The translations under genes and the position numbers were made by a program. From Paenibacillus wynnii (lineage in GTDB: Bacteria > Bacillota > Bacilli > Paenibacillales > Paenibacillaceae), in contig NZ_JAUSTK010000017.1 of assembly GCF_030812855.1 (NCBI RefSeq), positions 1 to 64,000 on the forward strand: a stretch of DNA of 64,000 nucleotides. The letters are read 5' to 3'. This document shows, one piece after another, positions 14,804 through 24,427 of this stretch; the first letter of the stretch is position 1, and each line of letters starts with the position of its first letter. The notes under the pieces are model-generated. The model saw only the letters and a list, made by a program, of their open reading frames with translations, made no database searches and was not told where the DNA came from.

Positions 14804-15844
14804 ATGGTGAAACAGATGAGACAGCGGACAGGTTTTCGCACCACAGTATACTTGTTTACGCTAATTGTGCTTACTTATGTATTTGTGTTTATGGGAACGC
14901 CATATATCGTGTATCAACCCGGAAGCGCATCAGAAGTAGCCCCTTTAATTAAGGTGGAAAACGGGGATGCTGCTGAAAAGGGAACGTTCATGATGACTAC
15001 GGTGTCCGCGAGCTATGCTAATGTAGCTCTGTTAGTTGCCTCTGTGTTTAATTCCAATGCGGAAGTTGTCCCGAAAGAGACGAGACTTGGAGAAAAAAGT
15101 GAGGAAGAATATGCAGCGGTCCAAGTTTTTAACATGGACAGTTCCCAATCCTATGCTGTGCAGGCAGCCTACCATGCTGCAGACATTCCTTATAAGAATG
15201 AACCGGATTATTTATTTGTTTACTCCGTCCCTGCTGAAGGGAACCGTGTGCAATTTCAGCCGGGAGACAGGATTATCAGTGTTGCCGGTAACAGAATGCC
15301 GGATTCGGAAGCTTTGACCTCTCTGCTGGCTGCCAAAAGTATCGGCGATAAGGTTACTGTTACTTTGCTGCGGGACGGTAAAAAGCTGACAGAGGAAGTC
15401 CAGCTAATTGAAGTTAAAGACAGCAAAGATGCCGCAGGGCGTCCGGGACTTGGGGTCATAATTGCAGCGGTGCAGAAGGTGGAAGCGAAGGAATCCGGCA
15501 AAAAGGTGAGCTTCACAGTAAAGGATGTAGGCGGACCCTCAGCAGGGTTAATGTTTACTATGGAAATCTTAAGCCAGCTGACCCCCGGGGATTTGACAAA
15601 AGGGTACAAGGTAGCAGGCACGGGTACCATTGATCCGGAGGGGAAAGTGGGTCCCATCGGGGGCGTGAAGCACAAAATTGTGGCTGCAGACCGTGAAAAA
15701 GCGGAAATTTTCTTCGTACCTGCTGGCAACTATAAGGAAGCAAAGGCAAAAGCGGACAAAATTGGTACTACAATGAAGCTGGTTTCTGTATCCGCATTGA
15801 GCGATGCACTGGATTATATGAAAAGCCTTCCGGTCAAACCCTGA
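14804..15844 (+). CDS. PDZ-Lon membrane serine protease (YlbL/SepM family)
   Basis: The 346-residue protein has an N-terminal membrane anchor (about residues 13-35), a PDZ domain (about 125-205, with FQPGDRIISVAGN) and a Lon-type S16 protease domain (about 220-340). The Lon nucleophile lies in DVGGPSAGLMFT and the catalytic Lys in GGVKHKIVAA. B. subtilis YlbL acts in a DNA-damage checkpoint by degrading the division inhibitor YneA, and SepM in streptococci trims a pheromone. Its 3' end overlaps the convergent tmcAL gene by 11 bp. The family is certain; the substrate here is not known. Confidence 0.9.
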   Translation: MVKQMRQRTGFRTTVYLFTLIVLTYVFVFMGTPYIVYQPGSASEVAPLIKVENGDAAEKGTFMMTTVSASYANVALLVASVFNSNAEVVPKETRLGEKSEEEYAAVQVFNMDSSQSYAVQAAYHAADIPYKNEPDYLFVYSVPAEGNRVQFQPGDRIISVAGNRMPDSEALTSLLAAKSIGDKVTVTLLRDGKKLTEEVQLIEVKDSKDAAGRPGLGVIIAAVQKVEAKESGKKVSFTVKDVGGPSAGLMFTMEILSQLTPGDLTKGYKVAGTGTIDPEGKVGPIGGVKHKIVAADREKAEIFFVPAGNYKEAKAKADKIGTTMKLVSVSALSDALDYMKSLPVKP

Positions 15845-17132
15845 CCGGCGGCTCTAAATAATCGCGGTACAAATCGCTCCGTAGCGGAGAGCGAAAGGCG
15901 CCTGCATACGCGGCAGAGGCCTGCAGGTCGCGTACCAACTGGGGATGAGAGCAAAGTGCGGGCCGCATAACAATCGGGAGGGTGGCGCTTTTTTTCATCT
16001 TTTTCAAAAGCGGCCTGCCGCTCTCTCTAAAACCAAGCACGCGGATATATCCTGGGCCTTGTCCCAGAATGGAAGGAGAGAATTCATTCTTGGGATGATT
16101 CAGCAGCGTATGCACCAGCATACGCTGAAGCCGTGTCCGCGTGTAGCGTTTACTCTTTAGAACATCCAGCAGACTGGACACACTGAAGTGATCTAGCTCC
16201 GTCATAACACGCAGCAGTCTATTCTCCAGTCCCTCATTCATGTCCTGAAAAGTCTCCAGCTCCGCAGAGGTATGTGTGGAGAGCAGGTGGCGTAGCGTAA
16301 TGGAGAAGTTCTCTAAAGTGATGGGGCCGCGGCCGGCGGCTTTTTCCCGTTCCATAATGCGTAAGCTGTAATCCGGCATGAAGGAGTTGGGAGCACCCCC
16401 TTCTTGAAGCAGTGAACGGATTGCAGTCGCACTGGCAATAGCTGAGTCTGTCTGTAAGGGGTCATGGAATCCGGCGCCTGTACGTGGTACGGTCAAAGGC
16501 TTAATCTGGCTGTGAAGCCGCCGCAGAGCGATGAGGTAATGGAGCCCTAAGCTGTTGTTTGGCTGGCGAAGTAACTCTCCTATAGAATCTGAGCCAGTAG
16601 ACTCTAAAGGGCTGAAGACTTCAGAGTGGTCTAATGGGCTGCTCATCTGGGCGGGCTGCTGCCCACGTAGATTCTCGCTCCACATAGAAGCGGTTGCAGC
16701 GCTGAAAGCGGCGGGGAAACTCTCGCCGAGTGACAATCTGTGGCGAATGGCACTCTGCAGCTCGCTGCTTTCTTCAGCAAGATAGTCAGCTAAAGGGAGC
16801 AGTTGCTCCAGGGCCCCCGCTTCGGAGCCAAAACAAAGGCTGTCCACAACACCCGTTGCTTCCAGCAGTGAAACTGCACCGAATGCGAACCATTCGGCGG
16901 GTTGTACCGCGTAAGCCACGGGAAGCTCAATGACGACATCGGCTCCCATGTGAAGCGCCATTTCAGTTCGAGCATACTTACTCACCGCCGCCGGTTCTCC
17001 ACGCTGTGTGAAAGGCCCACTCATGATCACAATGGTGCTTTCTGCGCCGGCCAGTTTTTTGGATTCCATGAAATGATGGACATGCCCGTTATGTAAAGGA
17101 TTATATTCTGCTATAATTCCTAGAGTGGTCAC
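15834..17132 (-). CDS. tmcAL: tRNA(Met) cytidine acetate ligase
   Basis: TmcAL (formerly YlbM) uses ATP and acetate to form N4-acetylcytidine at the wobble position of elongator tRNA-Met. The 432-residue protein shows the nucleotidyltransferase start GIIAEYNPLHNGHVHHF, the motif MSGPFTQRGEPA and the central SATAIRSLL. Length and position between ylbL and yceD match the family. The gene is convergent with ylbL and divergent from yceD. Its GCG-rich 3' end gives several minus/plus shadow frames that I ignored. Confidence 0.93.
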   Translation of the reverse strand: MTTLGIIAEYNPLHNGHVHHFMESKKLAGAESTIVIMSGPFTQRGEPAAVSKYARTEMALHMGADVVIELPVAYAVQPAEWFAFGAVSLLEATGVVDSLCFGSEAGALEQLLPLADYLAEESSELQSAIRHRLSLGESFPAAFSAATASMWSENLRGQQPAQMSSPLDHSEVFSPLESTGSDSIGELLRQPNNSLGLHYLIALRRLHSQIKPLTVPRTGAGFHDPLQTDSAIASATAIRSLLQEGGAPNSFMPDYSLRIMEREKAAGRGPITLENFSITLRHLLSTHTSAELETFQDMNEGLENRLLRVMTELDHFSVSSLLDVLKSKRYTRTRLQRMLVHTLLNHPKNEFSPSILGQGPGYIRVLGFRESGRPLLKKMKKSATLPIVMRPALCSHPQLVRDLQASAAYAGAFRSPLRSDLYRDYLEPPVRV

Positions 17133-17236
17133 AGTGGATTCGCTCCTTTTATGCTGATAATAGAGTGTTTTAATTATTTATTATTAGTTATATCATAAAT
17201 TGCACCCTTATCTGAAACAATATAAAGGGAAAATGG

Positions 17237-17266
17237 TTGACAAAGCTCTGCTTTGATAGGTATAAT
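17237..17266 (+). promoter_or_regulatory. Promoter of yceD-rpmF
   Basis: TTGACA (17237-17242) and TATAAT (17261-17266), both perfect, with 18-bp spacing. Transcription would start near 17273, so the leader before yceD is very short. Confidence 0.85.
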
Positions 17267-17295
17267 AAATTTTGTTTGTTTGGAGTGATATGGTA

Positions 17296-17805
17296 ATGGA
17301 AATTCACTTTCGCAAATTAGCGAATGCCGACGAGCCTCAACAAATCCATGAGACTGTGGATGTAAGTAAGGTTGTCAAAGGGCGCAAGGATATTCTGGCT
17401 GTTGCACCGCTCTCAGTGGAACTTAAAGCGCTGCCCGCGGGTACCGATTGTGTGAACGTGGTGGGGAAGCTGAGTGGAGATGTGGACATGTTATGTTCAC
17501 GCTGTCTCAATGAGGTCAAGAGTGTTTTGAACATTCCTTTCGCTGAGACTTTCAAGTGGCTTAAGCAGCCGGTTCTTCCAGAAGATGGAGATGATGAACT
17601 CATTTACATCAAGGATGAGAGTGTGGACCTTATCCCGTACGTGGAAGAAAATTTCGTACTGCACTTACCGGATGCGGTATTGTGCAAGGCAGACTGTCTT
17701 GGTCTTTGTCAGAAATGCGGACAGAACTTGAACGAAGGCACCTGCAGTTGCGACAACACAGTGATCGATCCTCGACTCGCTGGGTTGAAAAACTTTTTCA
17801 AATGA
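17296..17805 (+). CDS. YceD/DUF177 family protein
   Basis: I choose the ATG at 17296, which gives MEIHFRKL, the start usual in relatives; an ATG at 17290 is also possible. The protein of about 169 residues has the DUF177 features: CSRCL near the middle (about residue 70) and, near the C-terminus, a cluster CKADCLGLCQKCGQNLN that resembles the conserved D-C-x-G-L-C motif. Bacterial YceD proteins are needed for normal 23S rRNA accumulation and nearly always precede rpmF, as here (70 bp upstream). It shares the promoter at 17237. Confidence 0.9.
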   Translation: MEIHFRKLANADEPQQIHETVDVSKVVKGRKDILAVAPLSVELKALPAGTDCVNVVGKLSGDVDMLCSRCLNEVKSVLNIPFAETFKWLKQPVLPEDGDDELIYIKDESVDLIPYVEENFVLHLPDAVLCKADCLGLCQKCGQNLNEGTCSCDNTVIDPRLAGLKNFFK

Positions 17806-17875
17806 GCATGAATGAGACCGACATCCCGCCGTTTGCGCGGGTTGAAACAGAAATTAATTAGGAGGTGTATCACAA

Positions 17876-18049
17876 ATGGCAGTACCTCAACGGAGAACAT
17901 CCAAGACTCGCCGTGACAAACGTCGCACCCACTTTAAGTTGGTTGTGCCGGGCATGGTGAAATGTGAACAATGCGGAGAGCTTAAATTGGCTCACCACGT
18001 ATGCAAAGTTTGCGGAACTTACAAAGCTAGAGAAATCATCAAACAATAG
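17876..18049 (+). CDS. rpmF: 50S ribosomal protein L32
   Basis: The 57-residue protein starts [17 protein letters not shown], the standard L32 start, and has four cysteines in two C-X2-C pairs (CEQCG and CKVCG) that bind zinc. The ATG follows AGGAGG by eight bases. It is co-transcribed with yceD and ends at a terminator. Confidence 0.97.
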   Translation: MAVPQRRTSKTRRDKRRTHFKLVVPGMVKCEQCGELKLAHHVCKVCGTYKAREIIKQ

Positions 18050-18061
18050 TTTTAGTAAAAG

Positions 18062-18096
18062 TAGTACTTCATCATTGGTGAGGTGCTATTTTTTTT
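18062..18096 (+). terminator. Terminator after rpmF
   Basis: Eleven pairs including G-T wobbles (18062-18072 with 18078-18088) close on a short loop and are followed by T8. Confidence 0.85.
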
Positions 18097-18143
18097 GTCA
18101 ACTTTATTCATTTTCTAGGCGAAGTGGTGTCAATGCTTTATTT

Positions 18144-18187
18144 TTGACACGGCATGCTTTATACTACATATTAGTACCTGGTTCTAA
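18144..18187 (+). promoter_or_regulatory. FapR operator overlapping the fapR promoter
   Basis: TTGACA (18144-18149) is followed after 17 bp by CATATT, a weak -10. TTAGTACCTGGTTCTAA (18171-18187) matches the FapR operator of B. subtilis (TTAGTACCTAG...) and is an inverted repeat. It overlaps the -10 and start region, where bound FapR would block polymerase until malonyl-CoA releases it. It implies autoregulation of the fapR-plsX-fabH-fabD-fabG unit. Confidence 0.85.
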
Positions 18188-18275
18188 AATAATTAATCTG
18201 ATCTTATAACTTGGGCGGCAGCGGCCATCTGCGGCCAATTCAGTATGGGCCAGGAGGTGAACCGCTATCGAGCGG

Positions 18276-18872
18276 GTGTCCAAAAAAGAGCGTCAGCAGC
18301 ATCTGCTGCTAATCATTGAGGGTAATCCTTTTGTTACGGATCGTGAGTTGACCCGGCAGTTGAAGGTCAGTATTCAGACGATTCGGTTGGATCGGATGGA
18401 GCTTGGCATTCCAGAGCTGCGTGAACGTATGAAACAAATGGCGGAGCATTCCTATGATCAGGTACGTTCCCTGCCAGCAGATGAAGTTATTGGTGATATA
18501 GTAGATTTACAGCTCGACAAGAGCGGAATATCCATATTTGAAATGCGTGAGGAGCATGTATTCTCCAGAAACGGCATTGCCCGGGGGCACTATGTGTTCG
18601 CTCAAGCCAATTCGCTTGCGGTAGCCGTGATCGATGCTGAGATTGCTCTGACGGCTTCTGCCGACATTCGTTTCGTACGTATGGTCCGTCTGGGAGAGAA
18701 ATGCATCTCCAAAGCCTATGTTCGCACACTTGCGGGCCGTAAAGGTAAGGCGGAGGTAGACGTATTTACATATGTTGGTGAGGAAATGGTATTTCAGGGC
18801 CATTTTATAGTCTATCGGTCTGCAATAGAAGAATACAGCGAAGGGGGAGAGCGAAGTGCGGATCGTCATTGA
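18276..18872 (+). CDS. fapR: Fatty acid and phospholipid synthesis repressor FapR
   Basis: FapR is the malonyl-CoA-responsive repressor of lipid synthesis. The 198-residue protein has an N-terminal DeoR-like helix-turn-helix (FVTDRELTRQLKVSIQTIRLDRMELGIPELRERMK) and a C-terminal hot-dog-fold ligand domain (about 65-190, with RNGIARGHYVFAQANSLAVAVID). The GTG at 18276 is the first conventional start, but it lies 18 bases from the only AGGAGG (18252-18257). In-frame codons upstream are ATC-GAG-CGG, so translation may start at ATC 18267, giving MERVSKK. Its own operator is upstream, and its end overlaps plsX by 17 bp. Confidence 0.93.
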   Translation: MSKKERQQHLLLIIEGNPFVTDRELTRQLKVSIQTIRLDRMELGIPELRERMKQMAEHSYDQVRSLPADEVIGDIVDLQLDKSGISIFEMREEHVFSRNGIARGHYVFAQANSLAVAVIDAEIALTASADIRFVRMVRLGEKCISKAYVRTLAGRKGKAEVDVFTYVGEEMVFQGHFIVYRSAIEEYSEGGERSADRH

Positions 18873-19845
18873 TGCCATGGGCGGGGACAACGCTCCTGAA
18901 TGCAACGTAGAGGGTGCGTTGTCCGCGGCCGCGGAATGGAAAGATACACATATTGTGCTCGTCGGTGACGAAGCAAGATTAGAGCCGCTTCTAAAGAATA
19001 AACCGTCTAATGTGACGGTGCGTCATGCAGGGGATGTTATCAGTTCAGATGAAGAACCTGTAAAGGCGGTACGCCGTAAGAAGGATTCATCCATGGTTGT
19101 CGCCGGACGTATGGTACGTGAAGGTGAGGCGGATGCGATGATATCCTCCGGAAATACGGGCGCCTTGATGACGACGGGATTACTTATTGTCGGCAGAATG
19201 GAGGGGATAGAACGTCCGGCTCTATCCCCGATGATTCCGACACTGGATGACGTAGGCGTGCTGGCACTTGATCTGGGTGCTAATATGGATGCAAAGCCCC
19301 AGCACTTGGCACAATATGCGCTGATGGGCAGCATCTACCGTAATAAGGTGCATGGCATAGCCAAACCTCGTGTGGGATTGCTTAACGTCGGCACGGAGCC
19401 TGGTAAGGGCAATGAGCTGACTAAGGAAGCCTACCCGCTTTTGGAAGCTTTGCCGGGCATTCATTTTGTCGGTAATGTAGAAGCCCGGGATGTACTGACA
19501 GGTAACTGTGATGTACTGGTATGTGACGGCTTTGCAGGCAACATTCTGCTTAAGACGCTGGAAGGTACCGCCGGAGCAATGTTTGCTTTGCTGAAAGAAC
19601 AATTCAGTATGTCGCTTAAGACAAAGCTTGGTGCAGCAATGCTTATGCCTCAACTAAGAGCTTTAAAGGGCAAGATGGATTACAAAGAGCATGGAGGAGC
19701 GCCACTGCTTGGGCTTAGCGGTTTAGTAGTGAAGGGTCACGGTTCCTCAGACGGCAATGCCGTTAAAAATGCGGTCAGACAAGCGCGAATTGCGCTTCAA
19801 GCAAACCTGGTAGCAAGCATATCCAAGGAAATTAGCGGGAAGTGA
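18856..19845 (+). CDS. plsX: Phosphate acyltransferase
   Basis: PlsX converts acyl-ACP to acyl-phosphate, the donor for the first acylation of glycerol-3-phosphate. The 329-residue protein begins (GTG) MRIVIDAMGGDNAPE, the family hallmark, with SSGNTGALM and GFAGNILLKTLEG further on. The start lies within the end of fapR, and the end overlaps fabH (GTGA), so translation is coupled along the operon. Confidence 0.96.
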   Translation: MRIVIDAMGGDNAPECNVEGALSAAAEWKDTHIVLVGDEARLEPLLKNKPSNVTVRHAGDVISSDEEPVKAVRRKKDSSMVVAGRMVREGEADAMISSGNTGALMTTGLLIVGRMEGIERPALSPMIPTLDDVGVLALDLGANMDAKPQHLAQYALMGSIYRNKVHGIAKPRVGLLNVGTEPGKGNELTKEAYPLLEALPGIHFVGNVEARDVLTGNCDVLVCDGFAGNILLKTLEGTAGAMFALLKEQFSMSLKTKLGAAMLMPQLRALKGKMDYKEHGGAPLLGLSGLVVKGHGSSDGNAVKNAVRQARIALQANLVASISKEISGK

Positions 19846-20846
19846 GTGACAATATGAAACAACAATTAATACCGGTTGGTATCATCGGTACAGGAAAATA
19901 CGTGCCTGAGCGAATTTTAACCAATGCTGATCTAGAAAAAATGGTGGATACAAATGATGAATGGATAGTAAGCCGAACTGGTATTCGGGAACGCCATATC
20001 GCAGCTCCACATGAAGCGACCTCTGATCTTTGTTATGAAGCTTCGCTCAAAGCGTTGGAGTCTGCAGGTATGAAACCTGAGGATTTGGATCTTATTATTA
20101 TAGCGACAGTTACACCTGATAGTACGGTTCCTTCTACAGCCTGCATCCTGCAAGATAAGCTGGGAGCAAAGGGGGCTGCTGCGTTTGACTTGTCCGCAGC
20201 CTGCTCGGGCTTTGTATACGGTCTGGCGACTGCAGTTGGCTTTATCCAAAACGGCATGTACAGAAACGCGCTAATCATCGGTGCGGATACTTTGTCGCGT
20301 ATTACTGACTACACCGACCGCAACACCTGTGTTCTATTCGGCGACGGTGCTGGGGCTGTCGTCATTGGTGAAGTGCCGGAAGGACGCGGATTTCAGTCCT
20401 TTGATCTCGGAGCTGAAGGTGCTGGCGGTAACCTCCTAAAAGTAGAAGCCGGTGGATCACGTCTCCCTGCTTCTCAGGAGACTGTTGAAGGTAAGAAGCA
20501 CTACATAAACATGAACGGCACCGAAGTATTTAAGTTCGCAGTCCGGGTTATGGGTACGGCAACCGAGAAAGTGCTTACGAAAGCCGGTATCGGTAAAGAA
20601 GATATTGATTTGTTTGTACCTCACCAAGCGAACATTCGCATTATTCAATCCGCTATGCAGCGGCTTAATCTTTCTCCGGAAAAATGCGTAATCAATGTGG
20701 ACAAATACGCCAACACTTCGGCAGCTTCCATTCCGCTTGCACTGGTTGAAGCAGTGGAACAGGGTCGCACGAAGGAAGGCGACACCATTCTGATGGTTGG
20801 CTTCGGCGGCGGACTCACTTGGGGCGCCACTGTACTGATCTGGTAG
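19842..20846 (+). CDS. fabH: Beta-ketoacyl-ACP synthase III
   Basis: FabH condenses an acyl-CoA primer with malonyl-ACP and so starts each fatty acid chain. The 334-residue protein contains DLSAACSGFVYGL with the nucleophile Cys, plus the catalytic His in VPHQANIRI and the Asn in YANTSAASIP. The GTG start at 19842 overlaps the plsX stop; an ATG four codons later is an alternative. Branched-chain primers would be expected for this group of bacteria. Confidence 0.95.
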   Translation: MSDNMKQQLIPVGIIGTGKYVPERILTNADLEKMVDTNDEWIVSRTGIRERHIAAPHEATSDLCYEASLKALESAGMKPEDLDLIIIATVTPDSTVPSTACILQDKLGAKGAAAFDLSAACSGFVYGLATAVGFIQNGMYRNALIIGADTLSRITDYTDRNTCVLFGDGAGAVVIGEVPEGRGFQSFDLGAEGAGGNLLKVEAGGSRLPASQETVEGKKHYINMNGTEVFKFAVRVMGTATEKVLTKAGIGKEDIDLFVPHQANIRIIQSAMQRLNLSPEKCVINVDKYANTSAASIPLALVEAVEQGRTKEGDTILMVGFGGGLTWGATVLIW

Positions 20847-20881
20847 AATAACTCACTTGCAGCAAAGGGGAATATATAGTC

Positions 20882-21805
20882 ATGGGTAAAATAGCATTTG
20901 TCTTTCCCGGGCAAGGGGCTCAAGCAGTCGGCATGGGTAAGGATATTTTTGATGCATTGCCGCAGTGCCGTGCGGTATTTGAGAAGGGTGATGAAGTACT
21001 CGGTTTTCCACTGAGCACCCTTATCTTTGAAGGACCTGAAGGTGATTTGAAACAAACGGTAAACACACAACCGGCACTGCTCACAACAAGTACAGCTTAT
21101 TTAACAGCTTTGCACGATCTCGGGATTAAACCGGATTATGTGGCTGGTCACAGTCTGGGTGAATATAGTGCGCTTGTAGCGGCTGGGGTGCTGTCTTACG
21201 AGGACGCGGTGAGTCTTGTGCGTCTGCGCGGCCGCTTTATGGAGGAAGCTGTACCGGGCGGCGGAGGAGCGATGGCTGCTGTTCTGGGTGCGGAGCGGGA
21301 AGCACTTGCTGAGTTATGCCGTAGTGTTTCCGAGACCAGCGGTCCCGTGGAATTGGCTAACGTCAACTGCCCCGGTCAAATCGTGGTCTCCGGTTCACAG
21401 GACGGTGTTAACGGTGTCGTGTCGCGTGTGAAAGAAGCTGGCGGCAAACGCGCCATTCCGCTTGAAGTCAGCGGACCCTTTCATTCCTCATTGATGAAGG
21501 AAGCGGCGGATCGCCTTGCAGAAGAGCTTAAGAAAGTAACCTTCCATGCGCCTGCAGTACCTGTTGTGGTGAATGTAACGGCAGCACCGGTCACTAATCC
21601 TGAAGAGATTCGTGAGCTTCTGGTGCGTCAGGTCTATTCACCTGTATTGTGGCAGGATAGTGTAGAGTGGTTGATTGCTAACGGTGTGGACACTTTTGTT
21701 GAGATTGGCTCCGGAAGCGTCCTTACGGGCCTTATACGCAAAATTGACAAAAGTGTTAAGCTGATCAACATCAACAGTCTGGAAAGTGCCCAAACGGCTT
21801 TGTAG
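20882..21805 (+). CDS. fabD: Malonyl-CoA:ACP transacylase
   Basis: FabD loads malonyl onto acyl carrier protein. The 307-residue protein shows FPGQGAQAVGMG at the start, the nucleophile elbow GHSLGEYSAL and the catalytic His in SGPFHSSLM. It follows fabH by 35 bp behind AAAGGGG and belongs to the FapR-controlled operon. Confidence 0.96.
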   Translation: MGKIAFVFPGQGAQAVGMGKDIFDALPQCRAVFEKGDEVLGFPLSTLIFEGPEGDLKQTVNTQPALLTTSTAYLTALHDLGIKPDYVAGHSLGEYSALVAAGVLSYEDAVSLVRLRGRFMEEAVPGGGGAMAAVLGAEREALAELCRSVSETSGPVELANVNCPGQIVVSGSQDGVNGVVSRVKEAGGKRAIPLEVSGPFHSSLMKEAADRLAEELKKVTFHAPAVPVVVNVTAAPVTNPEEIRELLVRQVYSPVLWQDSVEWLIANGVDTFVEIGSGSVLTGLIRKIDKSVKLININSLESAQTAL

Positions 21806-21861
21806 GGCTTGAAGCTCGATGTCTAGTTACTATAGACATGATTATGAAAGGGGATTAAACA

Positions 21862-22611
21862 ATGTTCTCAGGATTACGGGGCCAAACGGCTCTTGTTACC
21901 GGAGCTTCCCGCGGCATTGGCCGTAGTATTGCTTTGGAATTGGCCAAGCACGGTGTTAAGGTAGCCGTTAACTATGCCGGCAGTGAAGAAGCAGCACAGG
22001 AAACCGTAGCGCGTATTGTGGAGCTTGGCTCGGAGGGTATCGCACTTCGGGGAAATGTCGGTAAAAGTGATCAGGCGGAGAATCTCGTAAAAGAGACCTT
22101 GAATGCTTGGGGCCGAATCGACATACTCGTAAATAACGCCGGAATTACCCGTGATAATCTAATTATGCGTATGAAAGAGGAAGAATTTGATCAGGTTATC
22201 GAGACTAATCTGAAAGGCGTGTTTAATTGTTTGAAGTCTGTCACACGCCCTATGATGAAGCAGCGTTATGGCCGTATTATCAACATTTCCTCTGTTGTAG
22301 GTGTAACAGGTAATCCGGGTCAGTCGAACTATTCGGCAGCTAAAGCGGGGATTATCGGTTTAACCAAATCGGCGGCTCGTGAACTATCTTCACGCGGCAT
22401 TACAGTGAATTGTATTGCTCCTGGCTTTATCGATACCGATATGACGCGTGAGTTGTCCGAGGAAGTTCGCGCCGGACTGGTACAGGGGATTCCTTTGGCC
22501 AGATTAGGGCGCCCGGAAGATATTGCAATGTCAGCCGTGTTCCTTGCTTCTGACGGAGCCGCCTACATGACCGGCCAGACACTTCACGTGGATGGCGGCA
22601 TGTACATGTAA
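21862..22611 (+). CDS. fabG: 3-oxoacyl-ACP reductase
   Basis: FabG reduces 3-oxoacyl-ACP with NADPH. The 249-residue short-chain dehydrogenase has [12 protein letters not shown] for cofactor binding, [10 protein letters not shown], and the Ser/Tyr/Lys catalytic set (NISSVVG, then YSAAKAG). It ends in the usual HVDGGMYM. It sits 56 bp after fabD in the fatty acid operon. Confidence 0.96.
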   Translation: MFSGLRGQTALVTGASRGIGRSIALELAKHGVKVAVNYAGSEEAAQETVARIVELGSEGIALRGNVGKSDQAENLVKETLNAWGRIDILVNNAGITRDNLIMRMKEEEFDQVIETNLKGVFNCLKSVTRPMMKQRYGRIINISSVVGVTGNPGQSNYSAAKAGIIGLTKSAARELSSRGITVNCIAPGFIDTDMTRELSEEVRAGLVQGIPLARLGRPEDIAMSAVFLASDGAAYMTGQTLHVDGGMYM

Positions 22612-22733
22612 TTATTATTGCTGTGATTTAAGCGGGATTTAACAGGGGTTGAGGTTAGCTAGAAAGCGTTTTTTACGCTCTATGGTATTTTGACCCCATA
22701 TCTCGTATAATACCAAAGGAGGAGGTGAACCGG

Positions 22734-22967
22734 ATGTCCGATGTATTGGAGCGTGTAACACGCATTGTCATCGACCGCTTAGGCGCCGATGAAGCTGAGG
22801 TAACATTAGAAGCGTCTTTCAAAGATGATTTAGGTGCTGATTCTCTTGATGTAGTAGAATTGGTTATGGAATTGGAAGATGAATTCGATATGGAAATCTC
22901 TGATGAAGATGCAGAGAAGATTACTACCGTAGGTGAAGTTGTGAAGTATGTACAATCTCATACCTAA
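22734..22967 (+). CDS. acpP: Acyl carrier protein
   Basis: I place the start at ATG 22734 (MSDVLERV), behind AAAGGAGGAGG; an in-frame GTG at 22725 lies inside the ribosome site. The 77-residue acidic protein contains [15 protein letters not shown], whose Ser carries 4'-phosphopantetheine. A gap of about 120 bp with a TATAAT-like element separates it from fabG, so it may have its own promoter, as expected for such an abundant protein. Confidence 0.96.
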   Translation: MSDVLERVTRIVIDRLGADEAEVTLEASFKDDLGADSLDVVELVMELEDEFDMEISDEDAEKITTVGEVVKYVQSHT

Positions 22968-22976
22968 GTTGTGATT

Positions 22977-23007
22977 AAAGTCCCGTACCTGCAAGGGCGG
23001 GGCTTTC
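22977..23007 (+). terminator. Terminator after acpP
   Basis: AAAGTCCCG (22977-22985) pairs with CGGGGCTTT (22998-23006). There is little T after the stem, so readthrough into fabF is possible. Confidence 0.55.
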
Positions 23008-23175
23008 TCCACATTTTTACAGTGATACCGATATACCAAGAGGTGCGTTCGCGCACCTTTCTAGGGGAAATAACAGAACCGCGGTCAGCTAGGATAACGT
23101 GGTGACTGAATATTATATAGTAGTACTTTACACAACAATTTAAGTATAAGAATTTAAAGCTTATAGGTGGGGTGA

Positions 23176-24420
23176 ATGTCATTGAGTCATAGAGTGGTTG
23201 TTACAGGTATGGGAGTGGTGACTTCGCTGGGTAAAGATTTGGAAACGTTTTGGGACAACCTGATGAATGGGAAGTCTGGCGTATCCTTAGTTGAAGCCTT
23301 CGATGTCAGCGACTATACAACACGAATCGCATCTTCCGTTAAGGATTTTGATGCCGAGGAGCGTTTCGGACGCAAGGAAGCCCGCAAGATGGACCGTTTT
23401 GTACAGTTCGCAGTTGCTGCTGGTGAAGAAGCCTTGAAAGACAGCGGTCTTACGATCGGTGAAGATATTGATGCGGAGAGAATCGGAGTATCGGTCGGTT
23501 CTGGTATCGGTGGACTTGGAACTTGGGAAGACCAGCATAATCTGCTTTTGGAAAAGGGTCCTAAGCGTGTCAGCCCGTTCTTCATTCCAATGATGATTGC
23601 GAATATGGGTTCTGGCCAACTGTCCATTAACCTGGGCGCTAAAGGTCCTAACACAACACAAGTAACGGCCTGTGCAACAGGAAGTCATTCCATTGGCGAA
23701 TCCTATCGTTTTATCCAACGCGGAGATGCAGACGCTATGATCTGCGGTGGAGCAGAAGCAACGATTCGTCCTACAGGTATGGCAGGATTCTGTGCAATGA
23801 GAGCCATGTCAACACGCAATGAGGAGCCTGAAAAGGCCAGTCGTCCGTTTGACGTTGACCGTGACGGTTTTGTAATGGGAGAAGGTGCCGGTATTCTGGT
23901 GCTGGAATCGCTGGAACACGCGGTGAAACGCGGTGCGCGAATTTATGCCGAGGTTATTGGATATGGTCTTAGTGGTGATGCTCATCACATGACAGAACCA
24001 GATCCGGATGGAGCTGCACGTTGTATGAAGATGGCCATTCGAGATGCTGGAATTGCTCCAGAAGAGATCGATTATATTAATGCGCACGGAACTTCAACAC
24101 CTGTAGGCGACAGATCAGAAACGACTGCCGTTAAGAAGGCGCTGGGCGATCATGCGTACAAAGTAGCCATTAGCTCCACAAAGTCTATGACAGGACATTT
24201 ACTTGGAGCAGCAGGCGGTGTGGAAGCCATCATCTGTGGATTGTCGTTGCAAAAGGGTATGATCGCACCAACGATCAACTTGGACAACCAGGATCCGGAG
24301 TGTGACCTTGATTATGTTCCGAATGTTCCGCGTAAAGCAGACTTGAACATTGTGATGTCCAACTCCTTTGGCTTTGGGGGACATAACGCAACTGTTATTT
24401 TGAAAAAATTTATTCAGTAA
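23176..24420 (+). CDS. fabF: Beta-ketoacyl-ACP synthase II
   Basis: FabF elongates acyl-ACP by condensing it with malonyl-ACP. The 414-residue protein has the nucleophile Cys in [12 protein letters not shown] and the two catalytic His residues in [11 protein letters not shown] and [13 protein letters not shown], ending with [13 protein letters not shown]. It begins about 200 bp after acpP behind GGTGGGGTG and runs into rnc with 7 bp between. Confidence 0.96.
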   Translation: MSLSHRVVVTGMGVVTSLGKDLETFWDNLMNGKSGVSLVEAFDVSDYTTRIASSVKDFDAEERFGRKEARKMDRFVQFAVAAGEEALKDSGLTIGEDIDAERIGVSVGSGIGGLGTWEDQHNLLLEKGPKRVSPFFIPMMIANMGSGQLSINLGAKGPNTTQVTACATGSHSIGESYRFIQRGDADAMICGGAEATIRPTGMAGFCAMRAMSTRNEEPEKASRPFDVDRDGFVMGEGAGILVLESLEHAVKRGARIYAEVIGYGLSGDAHHMTEPDPDGAARCMKMAIRDAGIAPEEIDYINAHGTSTPVGDRSETTAVKKALGDHAYKVAISSTKSMTGHLLGAAGGVEAIICGLSLQKGMIAPTINLDNQDPECDLDYVPNVPRKADLNIVMSNSFGFGGHNATVILKKFIQ

Positions 24421-24427
24421 GGGGACC

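Noticed and set aside
23105..23135. Second FapR operator before fabF (TAGTAGTACTTTA)
   Set aside because: Only one half-site matches; no inverted repeat is present.
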